DNA from: Apoderus coryli
Taxonomy: Eukaryota; Arthropoda; Insecta; Coleoptera; Attelabidae
Reading direction: 5' to 3'
Length of the DNA: 64,000 bases
Assembly (NCBI GenBank): GCA_911728435.2
Contig: OU452199.1
Coordinates: 13,774,860 to 13,838,859 of the forward strand
Under the pieces are notes generated by a model, which was not told where the DNA came from, did no database searches, and saw only the letters and a program-made list of their open reading frames with translations. Of this stretch, positions 23,458-34,545 are shown one piece after another (positions within the stretch are counted from its first letter, which is position 1; each line of letters starts with the position of its first letter). Made by a program: the position numbers and the translations under genes.

Positions 23458-24205
23458 TGTGCAGTATGAGAAATGTACCCACAACAATACACGGTTTAAC
23501 TTAAATAACTATATTATATAGTTTCCTTCTATTTTCGTCGTTTTGTTTACTAAAAATAGTGGAGTGAAGTGTCATTAGTGCTGCAGTGACGCCTGAATAT
23601 AAATCATCATCCACTAGTCGTTGCTGTTCCAATGCAAAATGTAATTATCCCGTCCGAGCAGCCAATGCCAGAATAACATGCGCGAAGAAAACACCGACAG
23701 AAATTTAATACAGTTTCCAACGCGGCCAAAGTAAAACTCATTTAAATTAAATGAAGATAAATACGATTTACAAAAAGGTTATGGGTTTGTTTTACGCTCG
23801 AAATATTATGGAGTAAATTTAAGCTCTATCAAAAAGGCATGTTTTAAATTCGTCTCTGAGGCCACTGTGTTTTTATGCGTGCGAAATGTGGTTTCCAGGT
23901 ACTCAAATAATTTCACGCGTCCTCGTATTGTTGGATTGAAAATTTTGAAGACGATACATTGAAAAGATAGAGATTCCCCATCTTCAATATAATATGTATA
24001 ATGGATGTGGAACTCTCTCGGTTTACCATCTTAGTATGAAGTAAGTTTCCACAAAAATTGTTTAAATTGTAGGTGGTTCCGATGCGTTTCGAAATATTTT
24101 GTCTTAATACTTTTTTTTTGTCTAAAACAGGTCTTTGAAAAATATGCACCATTTGGTCACCTGAATAAACACACTCTTGATATTTTAACTCTAGTTGAAG
24201 AATAT
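23458..24205. other. no gene recognised
   Basis: Short frames without recognisable domains. Confidence 0.4.
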
Positions 24206-24757
24206 CTTAGAAAAATCAATTATCTCGACAGATTCTGTGCTCTAAAAATGCTCTATCCACATAGACACTCTCTTTCCCAGGCCCTTCAAATTTAATTAAC
24301 TGATCCTTTAGTATTATCCCGCTTTAATTATGCTGATGTAATGTATGCCGCATTTCTTACCAAATTTGATAAAGGCTTGCGTTCGCTTTGTTTACTGCAT
24401 TCGGAAGTATGAACCGATAACTTACAAATTAAAGGAGGCAGGATGGTTAAATATGGATAACAGACGCAAATTCCATTCAGCATGTCTATTCCACTCGAAA
24501 AAAAAATAACAAGACTCCACCGTATCTATATGACAACATCAAATTTGGGTTTGATGTTCACACACTTAATTTAAGATTTGAGAGTTTGATCTCTCAACCT
24601 TCGCGGTGAACTCAAGAGGCTGAGGATTAAATATCAGTTCTCCTGCCTCCTCAGCCATTTTGCAATTTATCATCATCAAATATATTAATACTTTCTCTAT
24701 GATGTGTATATGTTGGAACTACTGTTTTTTGCAAATAAATTGATTATTATTATTATT
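24206..24757 (+). pseudogene. CR1-like LINE ORF2 3' end
   Basis: Translated pieces are LSRFNYADVMY, KYEPITYKLKEAGWLNMDN, RRKFHSACLFH, then DVHTLNLRFESLISQP. These match the post-RT C-terminal region of CR1/Jockey-type LINEs. The 3' UTR ends in an (ATT)n tail at 24742-24757, immediately before the Penelope palindrome. Several frameshifts are present. Only the last 200 or so codons remain. Confidence 0.7.
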
Positions 24758-24766
24758 CTCCATAAG
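24754..24766. repeat. 13-bp direct repeat, left flank of the Penelope pair
   Basis: TATTCTCCATAAG here is repeated exactly at 29722-29734. It brackets the whole inverted pair and is a candidate target-site duplication. 25-26 bp of extra sequence lie between the right arm end and the right copy of the repeat. Confidence 0.5.
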
Positions 24767-24821
24767 TGAGAAATTAATGGGTTTTAGGTCTTTTGTAAAA
24801 GAAACTAATGTATTTTAAGCC

Positions 24822-24854
24822 AACGTTTCGACAATCTTTATTGTCATCCTCAGG
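24822..24854 (-). ncRNA. hammerhead-like hairpin in Penelope end
   Basis: On the minus strand it is CUGAGGA, U, stem GACAAU-AAAG-AUUGUC, GAAACGUUGG. It is identical to the right-arm copy at 29598-29631. Penelope-like elements are known to encode hammerheads in their terminal repeats. This one has an extra base before stem II, so activity is uncertain. Confidence 0.55.
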
Positions 24855-25551
24855 GCACAACTGAAAAGAAACAAAGTTCCCAAGTATAATAAAGAAATGT
24901 TACATATAAAATACAGATACACATATACAATCTCATATCAACTAATATTTCTCTTCTTTTCTTGTTTGTTAAATTGTAATATAGATTTTAAAAAATATAA
25001 TAGGGTAGAATAACTCGAAAAGAAAAGTTAAAAAACAATTAAAAACATCAAAAAATGAATTAAATAATTCCGATAGCACATAAAATTTTAAAATATGTTA
25101 TCATAAATAAAAAAAAAAACAAGAAACACAATAATAAGATCAGTATAACAAACGAAACTAAGTCAGAAATTTGTCCTGTTGAAAACCGTATATAATGCAT
25201 ATAAAAAATCCATATAAAGATGTGCAAATAAAATTTATAAAAACTTACATCATTGTTTATATTTGTCGGTAAGAATTTTTGATATAAACGAGACACGCAC
25301 AAACAGAACACATGTATGTATACTTATGTATAAATAAAATAACATAAAAGCATAACAACAATACAATATCACTAGTCGTCTAATCTGGATGGTATTTTAT
25401 TTAGTGAAAAATGTAAATGTACCTATTAACAATCAAACAATTTAAAATTTCAGTTTAACCAAAAAAAAAAATAAAACAAAAACCTGCCATAGGTACAGAC
25501 ATCGAGAAACAGTATCATTATAATTGTGAATTTGGTATACAAGGGATGTTT

Positions 25552-27533
25552 CTATAGAATGTTAAAATATGCCGAATTTAAATTTTCAATATCACTTCTG
25601 ACGTTAATAGAGTTTTTCTCCTTTTTAATACAAATCATTTCGTCCATTAAACGCTTTTTTAATATTTTTTGTTGGCCAACAATTTTAGTATTGTCAAAAT
25701 CAAAACGATGTAAGTGGTCAAGCGTATGTTGGGCAAGTGCTGTAGGATTAGGTTTTCTTTTTAAAGGGTTTAAAATGTTAGTGGAGTCTCTTTTGTGTTC
25801 GCTGATTCTAGTTTTCAAGTATCTGTTCGTCTGACCTATGTACACTTTGTTACAGTTTAAACAAGGTATTTCGTACACTACCCCAGATTTGAATTCATTC
25901 GGGGTTCTAGATTTTAATTGAGAGAAAAACTTTTTATTAGTGTTTTCGCACTTTAAACAAACCCTGACATTATTCTTATTCAAAATACTCGTTAGTTTTT
26001 CAGATAAGTTCTTGACATAAGGGATTTTAAAATATTTAATATTAATGGTGGTAGGTATATCATCTGGAGGTTGTGTTTGGTGATCATGATATAAGAAGCG
26101 TCTTATAATACTCATTGGATAATTGTTCTTTATCAAATATTCTTTTATTTTGTTTAGATTCTGGTCCCAAAATTGTTGACCGGATAAGTGTAAAGCCCTA
26201 TATTTTAAGTTTTGAATAATATTGATTTTCTGTGAAAATGGGTGAGAAGAAAAGAAATTTAGAAAACGCTCAGAAAAAGTTGGTTTTTGATACCAATCCG
26301 TCAACAGTTTGTTGTCGAAATTCTTAATAACTATTGTATCCAGAAAAGGTAATTTATTATTAGTTTCAAGTTCTATTGTAAATTGAAGGCGGGGGTGGAA
26401 CTGATTGAAAACTTCAAGGATTTCAGCACTTTTATCGTTTGGAATTGCCGTGATTATATCATCAACATAACGTTTAAAAAATGGGACACTGAATGAGACT
26501 CTGTCTAAGCCATAAGTTTGAAGTTTTGTCATGATGATATCTGCACATATGGGTGAAAGACAGTTACCATGCCTAGGCCAAAAACTTGAACATAAAAGAG
26601 ATTTTCATATTGAAAATAACTATTTGCTGTACATAAATCAAAGAGTTGGATGAATTGATCTAAAGAAAGTTTCGTATGAATTTCTATTAGGTGCCATTTT
26701 TCAAGTATCGCCTCTTTGACCAACTCGACCGGTATGTTAGTAAAAAGAGATTTAACATCTAAGGAAACAAGAATATAATTTGATGGTAATATAATATTGG
26801 TAATATCCCTAACAAATTCAAACGAATTTTGTACATATTTATCGTCCTTTTCAAATATATGTTTTAGTAATTCGCTAATAAATTTAGTGAGAGAGTATAA
26901 AGGACTACCAACAAAGCTTACAACCGGCCGAAGTGGACAATTCTCTTTGTGGATTTTGGGTAAAAAATAAATTTTTGGTGGTGTGCCGGTTTCACATTTC
27001 AATTGTGTAAGAGTGTTTTTGTCAATAATGTCATCTTTATGTAGCTTCTTCAAAATGGTATTCAATTTGTTCTGAATTGTGATTGTCTGATCGATTGGTA
27101 AAATTTGATAGGTATTAATATCATTTAGCATTTCAAGGGCTTTTGAATTATAACATTCTCTAGTTAGCGCTACTGTAGTGTTTCCCTTGTCAGCACGTAA
27201 GATCAAAATATTAGAATTTTCCTTCAGAAAATTAGAAGTTTCCCTCGCTATTTTATAAATGAATATATCATGACTACTGAGGTTGTTGTGTGAAAAACGT
27301 AAAAAATTTGTTATAGTATTAATTATCCGGTTTCTATTTTCAATAATCAGATCTTGATCTTGATATTGTGTCAAAATATATTCTGAATCTATAACTAACT
27401 GTTTAATAGGTAGTTCTTGTTTCTTAATATAAGGTAAATTAAACTTTTCGCCTAGTGACAGTAAATACTCAACATTGGTTGGAAAATGTATGTCTGTTAA
27501 ATTAATGAACCATTTATTATTAACTGTTACAAC
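25552..27533 (-). pseudogene. Penelope-like RT/GIY-YIG polyprotein, one frameshift
   Basis: The open frame enters at the junction (VNNKWFINLTDIHFP, LLSLGEKFNLP) and runs through LRADKGNTTVAL and PKIHKENCPLRPVVS to RT motif A (VSLDVKSLFTNIP). At about 26566 one G is missing compared with the right copy (CATGGTAAC against CATGGGTAAC), which breaks the frame in motif B. The second frame (26532-25552) continues with RT motif C (RYVDDIIT), LPFLDTIV, and a GIY-YIG endonuclease (VVYEIPCLNCNKVYIGQTN...RISEHKRD) near the C-terminus. This is the domain order of Penelope-group elements with endonuclease. The extreme N-terminus is missing. Confidence 0.9.
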
Positions 27534-28901
27534 AGCTTTGTTGGTAGTCCTTTATACTCTCTCACTAAATTTATTAGCGAATTACTAAAACATATATTTG
27601 AAAAGGACGATAAATATGTACAAAATTCGTTTGAATTTGTTAGGGATATTACCAATATTATATTACCATCAAATTATATTCTTGTTTCCTTAGATGTTAA
27701 ATCTCTTTTTACTAACATACCGGTCGAGTTGGTCAAAGAGGCGATACTTGAAAAATGGCACCTAATAGAAATTCATACGAAACTTTCTTTAGATCAATTC
27801 ATCCAACTCTTTGATTTATGTACAGCAAATAGTTATTTTCAATATGAAAATCTCTTTTATGTTCAAGTTTTTGGCCTAGGCATGGGTAACTGTCTTTCAC
27901 CCATATGTGCAGATATCATCATGACAAAACTTCAAACTTATGGCTTAGACAGAGTCTCATTCAGTGTCCCATTTTTTAAACGTTATGTTGATGATATAAT
28001 CACGGCAATTCCAAACGATAAAAGTGCTGAAATCCTTGAAGTTTTCAATCAGTTCCACCCCCGCCTTCAATTTACAATAGAACTTGAAACTAATAATAAA
28101 TTACCTTTTCTGGATACAATAGTTATTAAGAATTTCGACAACAAACTGTTGACGGATTGGTATCAAAAACCAACTTTTTCTGAGCGTTTTCTAAATTTCT
28201 TTTCTTCTCACCCATTTTCACAGAAAATCAATATTATTCAAAACTTAAAATATAGGGCTTTACACTTATCCGGTCAACAATTTTGGGACCAGAATCTAAA
28301 CAAAATAAAAGAATATTTGATAAAGAACAATTATCCAATGAGTATTATAAGACGCTTCTTATATCATGATCACCAAACACAACCTCCAGATGATATACCT
28401 ACCACCATTAATATTAAATATTTTAAAATCCCTTATGTCAAGAACTTATCTGAAAAACTAACGAGTATTTTGAATAAGAATAATGTCAGGGTTTGTTTAA
28501 AGTGCGAAAACACTAATAAAAAGTTTTTCTCTCAATTAAAATCTAGAACCCCGAATGAATTCAAATCTGGGGTAGTGTACGAAATACCTTGTTTAAACTG
28601 TAACAAAGTGTACATAGGTCAGACGAACAGATACTTGAAAACTAGAATCAGCGAACACAAAAGAGACTCCACTAACATTTTAAACCCTTTAAAAAGAAAA
28701 CCTAATCCTACAGCACTTGCCCAACATACGCTTGACCACTTACATCGTTTTGATTTTGACAATACTAAAATTGTTGGCCAACAAAAAATATTAAAAAAGC
28801 GTTTAATGGACGAAATGATTTGTATTAAAAAGGAGAAAAACTCTATTAACGTCAGAAGTGATATTGAAAATTTAAATTCGGCATATTTTAACATTCTATA
28901 G
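27534..28901 (+). CDS. Penelope-like RT palm + GIY-YIG endonuclease, partial
   Basis: The frame is open without interruption from the junction to the stop at 28901 (455 codons), but has no native start. Its first TTG is at 27729. In order it contains motif A (VSLDVKSLFTNIPVE), motif B (FGLGMGNCLSPICADI), motif C with the YVDD aspartates (nt 27984-27995), LPFLDTIVIK, the WYQKPTFSERFLNFFSSH block and paired cysteines (VCLKCEN). The GIY-YIG nuclease follows (VVYEIP, then VYIGQTN, R..EH), with a C-terminal ILKKRLMDEMICIK block. It lacks the N-terminal domain and RT motifs 1-2 that the left copy keeps, so it cannot be a complete protein. A complete element would copy its RNA by target-primed reverse transcription, with GIY-YIG making the nick. 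Confidence 0.9.
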   Translation, partial: SFVGSPLYSLTKFISELLKHIFEKDDKYVQNSFEFVRDITNIILPSNYILVSLDVKSLFTNIPVELVKEAILEKWHLIEIHTKLSLDQFIQLFDLCTANSYFQYENLFYVQVFGLGMGNCLSPICADIIMTKLQTYGLDRVSFSVPFFKRYVDDIITAIPNDKSAEILEVFNQFHPRLQFTIELETNNKLPFLDTIVIKNFDNKLLTDWYQKPTFSERFLNFFSSHPFSQKINIIQNLKYRALHLSGQQFWDQNLNKIKEYLIKNNYPMSIIRRFLYHDHQTQPPDDIPTTINIKYFKIPYVKNLSEKLTSILNKNNVRVCLKCENTNKKFFSQLKSRTPNEFKSGVVYEIPCLNCNKVYIGQTNRYLKTRISEHKRDSTNILNPLKRKPNPTALAQHTLDHLHRFDFDNTKIVGQQKILKKRLMDEMICIKKEKNSINVRSDIENLNSAYFNIL

Positions 28902-29597
28902 AAACATCCCTTGTATACCAAATTCACAATTATAATGATACTGTTTCTCGATGTCTGTACCTATGGCAGGTTTTTGTTTTATTTTTTTTTGGTTAAACTG
29001 AAATTTTAAATTGTTTGATTGTTAATAGGTACATTTACATTTTTCACTAAATAAAATACCATCCAGATTAGACGACTAGTGATATTGTATTGTTGTTATG
29101 CTTTTATGTTATTTTATTTATACATAAGTATACATACATGTGTTCTGTTTGTGCGTGTCTCGTTTATATCAAAAATTCTTACCGACAAATAGAAACAATG
29201 ATGTAAGTTTTTATAAATTTTATTTGCACATCTTTATATGGATTTTTTATATGCATTATATACGGTTTTCAACAGGACAAATTTCTGACTTAGTTTCGTT
29301 TGTTATACTGATCTTATTATTGTGTTTCTTGTTTTTTTTTTTATTTATGATAACATATTTTAAAATTTTATGTGCTATCGGAATTATTTAATTCATTTTT
29401 TGATGTTTTTAATTGTTTTTTAACTTTTCTTTTCGAGTTATTCTACCCTATTATATTTTTTAAAATCTATATTACAATTTAACAAACAAGAAAAGAAGAG
29501 AAATATTAGTTGATATGAGATTGTATATGTGTATCTGTATTTTATATGTAACATTTCTTTATTATACTTGGGAACTTTGTTTCTTTTCAGTTGTGCC

Positions 29598-29631
29598 CTG
29601 AGGATGACAATAAAGATTGTCGAAACGTTGG
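29598..29631 (+). ncRNA. hammerhead-like hairpin in Penelope end
   Basis: CUGAGGA, U, stem GACAAU-AAAG-AUUGUC, GAAACGUUGG, about 65 nt before the element end. It mirrors 24822-24854. Confidence 0.55.
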
Positions 29632-29721
29632 CTTAAAATACATTAGTTTCTTTTACAAAAGACCTAAAACCCATTAATTTCTCACTATAACAATAATAGA
29701 GGTCGTAAAAATTGAAAATTA

Positions 29722-29734
29722 TATTCTCCATAAG
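29722..29734. repeat. 13-bp direct repeat, right flank of the Penelope pair
   Basis: TATTCTCCATAAG, an exact copy of 24754-24766. Confidence 0.5.
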
Positions 29735-30419
29735 GTTACATGGTGGTCGCACACTACTTTATGGTTATCTATACTAGTAAAAATTGGTATATATCTATTT
29801 TCTCAAACGGAACACCCTATATATTATCTATTATTCTGTAATCATTCCAGTAAAAATAGCAGCTGATACCTCGCAACAATAAGTGTTGCCAAGGCTCAAA
29901 ATATAAATAGTTGCCCTCGCATATCATACAATGTAATGAATACGACAATACAAAAAATAGGTCTAATTGAATTTGAAACGAATTAGTAATAGTCAATAAA
30001 CTATGTACTTTAAATATATTAAGATCCATATAAATATCGCTATTTGTGCTTCAGTATACTCTTTAAGCAGTAGAGCTGCCCAATGGAGGAGACTAAATGC
30101 TCTAGACATACACATTATAGGTGAATGAAATAAATCCCTGAAACTCCTGATCAATTGCAAAATATTAAATATCATTTCTTGGTTTGTGTAAATACAAAGC
30201 CAAGAAACATACAAATCTAGGCATTTTGTTGCACACTAGAGATCCACGTCATGGCCATTTCGTCGATCCGCGACTTATCAGTGGTAGTGGGTTCAGTGGG
30301 CGACAGAAATTCCAGGAAATTTCGGTGGTTATGTTATCCAAATATTAAGTAAAACTTATATGCATGTATGTTTAAAATGTTAAACATTCTAACCCTGCCT
30401 AGTCTATATATCCCTCTTA
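29735..30419. other. no gene recognised
   Basis: AT-rich sequence. It may hold more of the LINE that follows, but no motif is legible. Confidence 0.35.
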
Positions 30420-30802
30420 CACAGAAGTCACATAGATGAGTATCTATTTGCCACCGATGTCCATGCTCATAATACTAGGCATCGAAATAATATCCTTGTT
30501 TGAATTACTATTGCCCTGTGTTCTATAACAAAATGCCGAATGAAATAAGAACATTGTCAACATCAAGTTTTTCAAACAGGGTTATGGAGTTTTTACTAGA
30601 CAAAACCTTTTATAGTGTTCAAGAATTTTTAAGCTGTGCGAATATATTTTAATGTGTAATGTTTGTTCTGTATGTCACAAATTTTGTCTTTACGTTTTCT
30701 ACTGTATTTGATTGTAGTTTATTTCCTATAGGTTTTTTCTTGTTTGACTTGTGTAAAACCAGCTGGTTTAAAAGCCCCAATAAACGATTTATTTATTTAT
30801 AA
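30420..30802 (+). pseudogene. CR1-like LINE 3' end
   Basis: Translated pieces are ATDVHAHNTRHRNNI (the typical 'HxHxTRxKxx' block near the LINE ORF2 end), then KMPNEIRTLSTSSFSNRVMEFLLDK split by frame changes, and FYSVQEFLS. The 3' UTR ends in a short (ATTT)n tail at about 30790-30802. Only the last 100 or so codons survive. Confidence 0.6.
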
Positions 30803-31346
30803 GATCAAATATAACAACTTGAAGCTACAAGATATACACAACTACACAACCTACTATTATTATAATAATAATATATTATAATAATTGAATTAGCCGACAC
30901 TTGTAAGAAATTTATATTAACTCATGTTATTTTCACTTAAGAAATTAAACAATTTTAAAGTTGTTATTATAATAACAAGTTTCACAAACACTTTGGCGTT
31001 ATCACATATCATATAATATGTATGTGAAATCATCAATACTAAATAGTAATATAGTTTATTCTAATTCAAGAACGTTGGGCCTAAACGTTGGCTTCCGTTT
31101 TCGAATATTGTTATCGTATCCTCTATTTCTATAATTATTATCATGATACTAATTTATCAAGTCTCGAAAGATAACTCGGCAAGCCTGTATAATACATGAC
31201 GGGAGTTGTTTAAGAAATACAACTTCGAGTCAGTAGTAAGTATTTATTTTAATGTTTAGTTAGTACTTACATATCATATAGGTATTATTAGTTTTTTAAG
31301 CCAGAAACAAAAATGACCATTCCTTTGGTTTTTATTAACGTTATTA
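30803..31346. other. no gene recognised
   Basis: Very AT-rich, including the simple-sequence stretch TATTATTATAATAATAATA at 30852-30890. Confidence 0.4.
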
Positions 31347-31422
31347 ATATAATAAAGTGTCCATAACTGTACAGTTTACTAAATACTGCACCGGATATAC
31401 AGTTATGGATACTTTATTATAT
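31347..31422. repeat. 76-bp foldback mini-element
   Basis: 31347-31371 and 31398-31422 are inverse over 25 bp with one difference (AAAGTGTCCATAACTGTA type end). The loop is 26 nt. It looks like a minimal MITE. Confidence 0.75.
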
Positions 31423-34260
31423 CTAGTAATAACTTTAAAAAAAAATCCGAAAATAATATTCATTTTGGTTTCTTGCTTAAAAAAGTATGCTTACTTACGT
31501 CTATAACTATGAAGAGTTCGATCCGTTTTGGAGACAAAAGCATGAAAAGCCTAGTAAAACACAAAATAAACCAGCAAAAAATAAACATAATATACGCTGG
31601 TACCTATTTTACGAGCTATTTTATCATTAAATGCTTAGTATTGTTTTATTAATACAACAATGAAGAGTTCTTCACAAAAAATAGTTTACCTAAACCAAAG
31701 ATTAATGTACATTAATCTTTGCCTAAACGTTGACAGAGAGAACAGAGAACAGCACTTTTAAAAAAACAAGCCACAAGAATGTAAATGATTTTAGTAGTAA
31801 GAAAATTTGACACCACCTGATACAGTATGTAATATAAAAACTCGTTATCTAAGGATTCTGGACGCAGCAACGCATATCGAAGGTGAAGGGGTCGAACACA
31901 AAATTCAACCAACCCCTCAAAAGAAAATTTCATGTTTTATTTGCTAAAAATCGTGTCTACTTTGGATTCTGGGTGGCAGGTTTTAAAATGAAAGCACTGT
32001 ATTTTTTATATGTGGCAACATTGTATTTATCTTTTGCGGTCGATCACCATCGAACCCTTGAAGAATCCCTTGTGACCGCTTGGAAATATGGGGTCGTTTG
32101 TTTGCGTCCAAGAAACGGGACACTAAAAAATTTCGTGTCAGATTAGCAAGGTCAGCTCCTATTCGCAATGGGACAGAATTTGCAGACTTTAGAGGTTTTG
32201 ACCTTCCGTCAATCGTAGAGGTTTTTGTTTTATTACAACGACGTAATATAGATTACGTTGTCATCATAAGCGGAGTTTGTTGACATCGTATATAGTCGTG
32301 GTCATTTGGTATTTTGAAATAAATAAAGATAATTAAGAATTACAAAATATAACATTCTAAATTATTGTTCCTCATACAATCTTTTCATTCTCAATACCTA
32401 CTGTTTTAATGAAAACTAAACGTATATTATGTTGTTATAATTAAATTAAATCATAAATATATTATATAAAGCCGAAGTAAATATTTAAGTTTTTAAGATT
32501 TGAAAACTATGATATCTATTTTAAGGTTTAAAATGAGTGGGTCCGCGCGGACTCTACACTGCTCTGGTTTATTGCGGCTCATACCTCAAATGTCACCCAG
32601 CAGCTGAATCTAATTAACGAAGTCGATTATTTTGCTGTGTCACCCTTCTTTTAGACTGGCCGGTGAAAAGGACTACCTTTCTATCTAAATAAAAATAAGA
32701 GCATAGTCGATATTTAGATAAACCTTTTCCAAAATAGTTTAATTTTTAAGTTTTAATAATCTACACTATAATGTAAAATTACGAATAGTTTTCAGGTAAT
32801 TATCTAAAAGCTCCGTGGCAAGAGAGCATAAATTTCAAAACAGGCATATCATTTTTTATATTAGTAGCTTTAGCCAACCCTTTATGAATTTTAAATCTGA
32901 CAAACTAGCACGATCGTCAAAAAATCTCATGGGAAATTAAATGAAGCAGGGATGTGCATGTTACACGATGGGTAAAACGAAGTACTTATACAACTATACT
33001 AATGAACGTGTAAAGTTTCATCGGCAGTAAAACTCTAAAAAGTGTATTGTGCATACTTTTTTTCATGTGATGGTTATTTCTCAAAAGACTGCAAGTTATA
33101 TAAGGAAACTTTACATTTTGCTTTAAATCCAGAGAGCGGTATTATTACGAAACCAGAGCCGTGTAAAATTAGATTTCGTCTGTATCTTAAATAGGTTTTA
33201 AAGCCGCTGGAGATTTGTGTAAGTCCGTTCAAAGATTTAACGAAGCTAAGAGCTTTACTTGTTTTATTTCGGTGCTTTGCATTAGCTTGTTTATAGCAAA
33301 GTTTGATTTTTATAAATACTCTTTCGCTTATTACATTTTTAATTATGTTAAGTTTATATCTAATCTTTACTTTACTACACAAGAATATGTTGTTTTATTA
33401 AAATTCCTTTATACAAAATATAAATATTATTATATTTCCTCTCGCAAACAAGACATATTCTACAAGCAAGCCAAAGCCAGTATATAGACAGGGTGATTGG
33501 TACATTAGATTAGATTGATACTGCGGATGGATGGAGATAAACATTATCAAATAACAGATGAGGACAAACAGAATAAAAAAAAAGGTAAAACCGTACAACA
33601 GAACGAGTACAAAGTAAATAGTCTTCATAAGTCAATTCAATACAGAAATTATACTCACTTAGACCTTGTTTGGCTTTATGAACATTAATAACAGAGCTAT
33701 TTGCTAGGTACGCCCGACGAAAGGAAAAAAAAAACTGAATTTAGTACTTGGATAATTTGCCAAAATAAAAATCACATGCTTACCGTGAGGTTCAGAAAAA
33801 CTAATTCCGTATAAATCGACAGCATATGTTGTTCAAACAACTGGAAAATCATCGCAAAGACATAAATAACAACCAAAAGCTTAAATTGCCGTAAATTTTC
33901 ACAAAACCCGAAATATAAATCCGCTATTACTTTCAAAAATTAAAAATACTGCTTTCTTCAATCACCTCATCAAACGAATTGACGTTTTTTCAATGTAGCA
34001 GCACTTACTTGAAAGATCAGATTGCGTGCAATGTTTCCAAGCGCATTTAATTAAACTGCAGTAGAACCTAGTAATGTGTATATGTCTACGAATTAATATG
34101 GGAGCAACAACAATCCCAATGAATGCTACAACAGCAGCAACTAAGACTGATTAGTAATATATGAAACGTATTAACGGTCTTAGAAAATAAACAAAGCGGA
34201 TAGGACTAATTATTTAACGCTTATAATCAACAAAGATTAAGCCGAAACAAATTACGAAAT
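31423..34260. other. no gene recognised; one repeat shared with 21.7 kb
   Basis: Short frames only. 31905-31990 resembles 21685-21780: both have CCCCTCAAAA, AAAATCGTGT, TACTTT and GGGTGGCA in order. It is probably a shared dispersed repeat of unknown type. A 102-codon minus frame at 33074-33382 has no recognisable domain. Confidence 0.4.
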
Positions 34261-34284
34261 TTAAGCGTATATAGTAGTAATTTT

Positions 34285-34545
34285 GACTCGTCTATAGTTC
34301 TGGATTGGATTGGAAGTCAGGCCAGGGAATGACTTTGTTCTCGTTATACGTCGCACCAGAGGACCTGCATCCCATGCCCTTGAGCGCCGTCTAGGATGCG
34401 AACCCACCATCTTACTCACGCATCCATTGCAACAGATTGCATCAGTGCTGGAGACTTCAGTCATCGCAGACACTATGCCTTGGGGTCAGACTTCAGGTTG
34501 TCAGAGGTCGTGTGATTGTGATGTGCACCAGCATTACCACGTTTA
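34285..34545 (-). mobile_element. possible tRNA-derived SINE (GC-richer island)
   Basis: A stretch clearly richer in GC than its neighbours. On the minus strand it contains GTGGGTTCGCATCCTAGACGG, which resembles a pol III B box in a tRNA-like T arm. No convincing A box or tail was found, and only one copy is seen in the window. Confidence 0.25.

Larger units (their letters stand above)
24765..27533 (-). mobile_element. Penelope-like retroelement, left copy
   Basis: A minus-strand Penelope-like element with 3' end at 24765. 24765-26918 is the inverse of 27534-29696 with only a handful of differences. 26919-27533 is extra 5' coding sequence that the right copy lacks. The element is 5'-truncated at the junction. 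Its 3' terminal region carries a hammerhead-like hairpin at 24822-24854. Confidence 0.9.
27534..29696 (+). mobile_element. Penelope-like retroelement, right copy (5'-truncated)
   Basis: A plus-strand copy beginning abruptly inside the RT at the junction and running to the 3' end (CCCATTAATTTCTCACT, 29696). It is almost identical to the left arm over about 2.15 kb. Known Penelope insertions often carry a truncated inverted copy like this. Confidence 0.9.

Noticed and set aside
25526..25834. 102-codon frame on the plus strand opposite the left Penelope copy, and its twin at 28619-28927 (minus)
   Set aside because: It is antisense to the GIY-YIG coding region in both arms, so it is a shadow frame.
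29140..29391. 83-codon hydrophobic frame in the Penelope 3' region and its mirror at 25060-25311
   Set aside because: It lies in the AT-rich 3' non-coding part of both copies. The hydrophobicity comes from T-rich DNA. Identical in both arms only because the arms are identical.
33074..33382. 102-codon minus-strand frame
   Set aside because: No recognised domain, overlaps a plus-strand frame of similar length, and lacks supporting signals.
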